Below, piece after piece: positions 62,828 through 64,000 of a stretch of 64,000 bases of DNA. The position numbers and the translations under genes are program-made. Location of the stretch: the NCBI GenBank assembly GCA_039920745.1, contig JBDSDD010000026.1, positions 1 to 64,000 on the forward strand, read 5' to 3'. Numbering within the stretch: the first letter of the stretch is position 1; each line of letters starts with the position of its first letter. The stretch comes from Scleromatobacter sp039920745 (GTDB lineage: Bacteria; Pseudomonadota; Gammaproteobacteria; Burkholderiales; Burkholderiaceae_C). The notes below the pieces were generated by a model that was not told the DNA's origin, did no database searches, and saw only the letters and a program-made list of their open reading frames with translations.

Positions 62828-64000
62828 ATGACCTATCGCGCCCCCGTCAAGGACATGCTCTTCGTGATGAAGGAGCTGGCCGGCATCGACGAGCTGACCA
62901 AGCTGCCCGCGTTCGAGGATGCCGGCTACGACACTGCCCAGGCCGTGCTCGAGGAATGCGCCAAGTTCAACGAGGACGTGGTCGCGCCGCTCAACGTCGA
63001 GGGCGACCGCAACCCGTCGTACTTCAAGGACGGCCAGGTCATCTCCACGCCAGGCTTCAAGGAAGCGTTCAAGCAGTTCGGCGACGGCGGCTGGCAAGGC
63101 CTGCAGCACCCGACTGACTTCGGCGGCCAGGGCCTGCCCAAGCTGATCGGCGCGGCCTGCGGCGAGATGATCAACTCGGCCAACGTCAGCTTCGCGCTGT
63201 GCCCGTTGCTGACGGACGGCGCGATGGAGGCACTGCTGACCGCTGGCTCCGACAAGCAGAAGGCCACGTTCCTGCCCAACATGATGGCGGGCAAGTGGAC
63301 CGGCTCGATGAACCTGACCGAGCCGCAGGCCGGCTCCGATCTGTCGCAGGTGCGTACGCGTGCCGAGCCGCAGCCGGACGGCACGTACAAGATCTTCGGT
63401 ACCAAGATCTACATCACCTGGGGCGAACACGACATGGCCGAGAACATCGTCCACCTCGTGCTCGCGCGCGTCGTGGGCGCGCCCGAGGGCGTGAAGGGCA
63501 TCTCGCTGTTCATCGTGCCCAAGTTCATGGTCAACGACGACGGCTCGCTGGGCGCACGCAACGACGCGCACTGCGTCAGCATCGAACACAAGCTGGGCAT
63601 CAAGGCGAGCCCGACCTGCGTCCTGCAGTTCGGCGACCACGGCGGCGCCGTCGGCACGCTGGTGGGCCAGGAGAACCGCGGGCTCGAGTACATGTTCATC
63701 ATGATGAACGCGGCTCGCTTCGGCGTCGGCGTTCAGGGCATCGCGGTGGCCGAGCGCTCGTACCAGCACGCGGTCGCCTTTGCGCGCGACCGCGTGCAGT
63801 CGCGCCCGGTCGACGGCTCGCTGCCGGCGGCCGCGGCCATCATCCACCACCCCGACGTGCGCCGCATGCTGATGACGATGCGCGCCTACACCGAGGCCTG
63901 CCGCGCGATGGCGCTGGTGGCCGCGAGCGCGTTCGACGCTGCGCACGAGCACCCCGACGCGGCGGTGCGCGCCGAGAACCAGACGTTCTACGAATTCATG
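62828..64000 (+). CDS. Acyl-CoA dehydrogenase (FadE/DmdC-like), partial
   Basis: The ATG at 62828 opens a frame to the window edge (391 codons present). N-terminal MTYRAPVKDMLFVMKELAGI and EECAKFNEDVVAPLNVEGDR, LQHPTDFGGQGLP, the TEPQAGSDLSQVRTRA FAD/acyl loop, and MNAARFGVGVQGIAVAERSYQ fit the ~600-residue acyl-CoA dehydrogenases with a C-terminal extension (DmdC-like group: 3-methylmercaptopropionyl-CoA or broad acyl-CoAs). Uses ETF as electron acceptor, matching its neighbours. The catalytic base region is beyond the window, so the substrate is open. Confidence 0.93.
   Translation, partial: MTYRAPVKDMLFVMKELAGIDELTKLPAFEDAGYDTAQAVLEECAKFNEDVVAPLNVEGDRNPSYFKDGQVISTPGFKEAFKQFGDGGWQGLQHPTDFGGQGLPKLIGAACGEMINSANVSFALCPLLTDGAMEALLTAGSDKQKATFLPNMMAGKWTGSMNLTEPQAGSDLSQVRTRAEPQPDGTYKIFGTKIYITWGEHDMAENIVHLVLARVVGAPEGVKGISLFIVPKFMVNDDGSLGARNDAHCVSIEHKLGIKASPTCVLQFGDHGGAVGTLVGQENRGLEYMFIMMNAARFGVGVQGIAVAERSYQHAVAFARDRVQSRPVDGSLPAAAAIIHHPDVRRMLMTMRAYTEACRAMALVAASAFDAAHEHPDAAVRAENQTFYEFM

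Overview
The window looks like core chromosome of a high-GC betaproteobacterium of the order Burkholderiales. The gene content and order point to the Rubrivivax/Leptothrix/Comamonadaceae-type lineages, but I cannot fix the genus. Supporting signs are the HpnCDE squalene genes, the cysI-DUF934-cysH-cobA order, the ECF sigma/DUF3619/DUF3106/RDD operon, a PHA phasin gene, a Bug-type solute receptor, the nadE-PII pair and the clpP-clpX-lon block. Almost all DNA is tightly packed coding sequence. I see no prophage, IS element, CRISPR array or rRNA.

Layout. 1-4.6 kb: a divergent Bug receptor / galactarate dehydratase pair, a Cys-rich miniprotein divergent from a MarR-CPBP protease pair, and a 5'-truncated P-loop kinase remnant. 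4.6-9.9 kb (minus): assimilatory sulfate reduction, read from cysI through a DUF934 protein, cysH, cobA (siroheme) and fdxA to a ferredoxin-NADP reductase. 10-15 kb: patatin lipoprotein, phasin, deacetylase, thioesterase, nitroreductase, D-2-hydroxyacid dehydrogenase. 15-18 kb: membrane H+-pyrophosphatase divergent from soluble pyrophosphatase. 18-22 kb: MacB/FtsX-type ABC exporter with a 39-residue membrane peptide and a divergent TetR regulator. 22-26.7 kb: N-acetyltransferase, NAD synthetase plus PII, LOG protein, RDD protein. 26.7-28.5 kb: DUF3106-DUF3619-ECF sigma operon. 28.8-35.6 kb: branched-chain amino acid synthesis (ilvB, ilvH, ilvC, leuA) with pssA in between; two structured leaders lie here. 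36-41.3 kb: penicillin-binding protein, IclR regulator, squalene synthesis hpnE-hpnD-hpnC. 41.4-45.8 kb: RND efflux pair. 45.9-52.4 kb: tRNA-Leu, trigger factor, ClpP, ClpX, Lon, tRNA-Gly, tRNA-Cys. 52.5-54.3 kb: umuDC. 54.4-61 kb: S1/P1 nuclease, DUF3857 transglutaminase-like protein, GNAT, tRNA-Leu, HNH-like protein, murI. 61-64 kb: etfB-etfA and an acyl-CoA dehydrogenase cut by the window end.

The genes form several functional blocks. One is a sulfite-reduction operon that seems to carry its own siroheme and electron supply. Another is a protein quality-control block (trigger factor, ClpXP, Lon). A third is a Val/Ile/Leu block under likely RNA-level control. A fourth is an acyl-CoA oxidation block.

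The most unusual observation is the UmuD homologue at 53858-54310. It has lost the catalytic Ser, the catalytic Lys and the self-cleavage dipeptide, while its UmuC partner and a LexA box are intact. Other leads are a candidate leuA attenuator with a Leu-codon leader peptide, a structured ilvB-ilvH spacer, a dispersed GC-rich intergenic repeat family, palindromic operators for absent or divergent regulators, and an orphan terminator in a 430-base gap before the PBP gene. I did not find a clear multi-gene system of an undescribed type.
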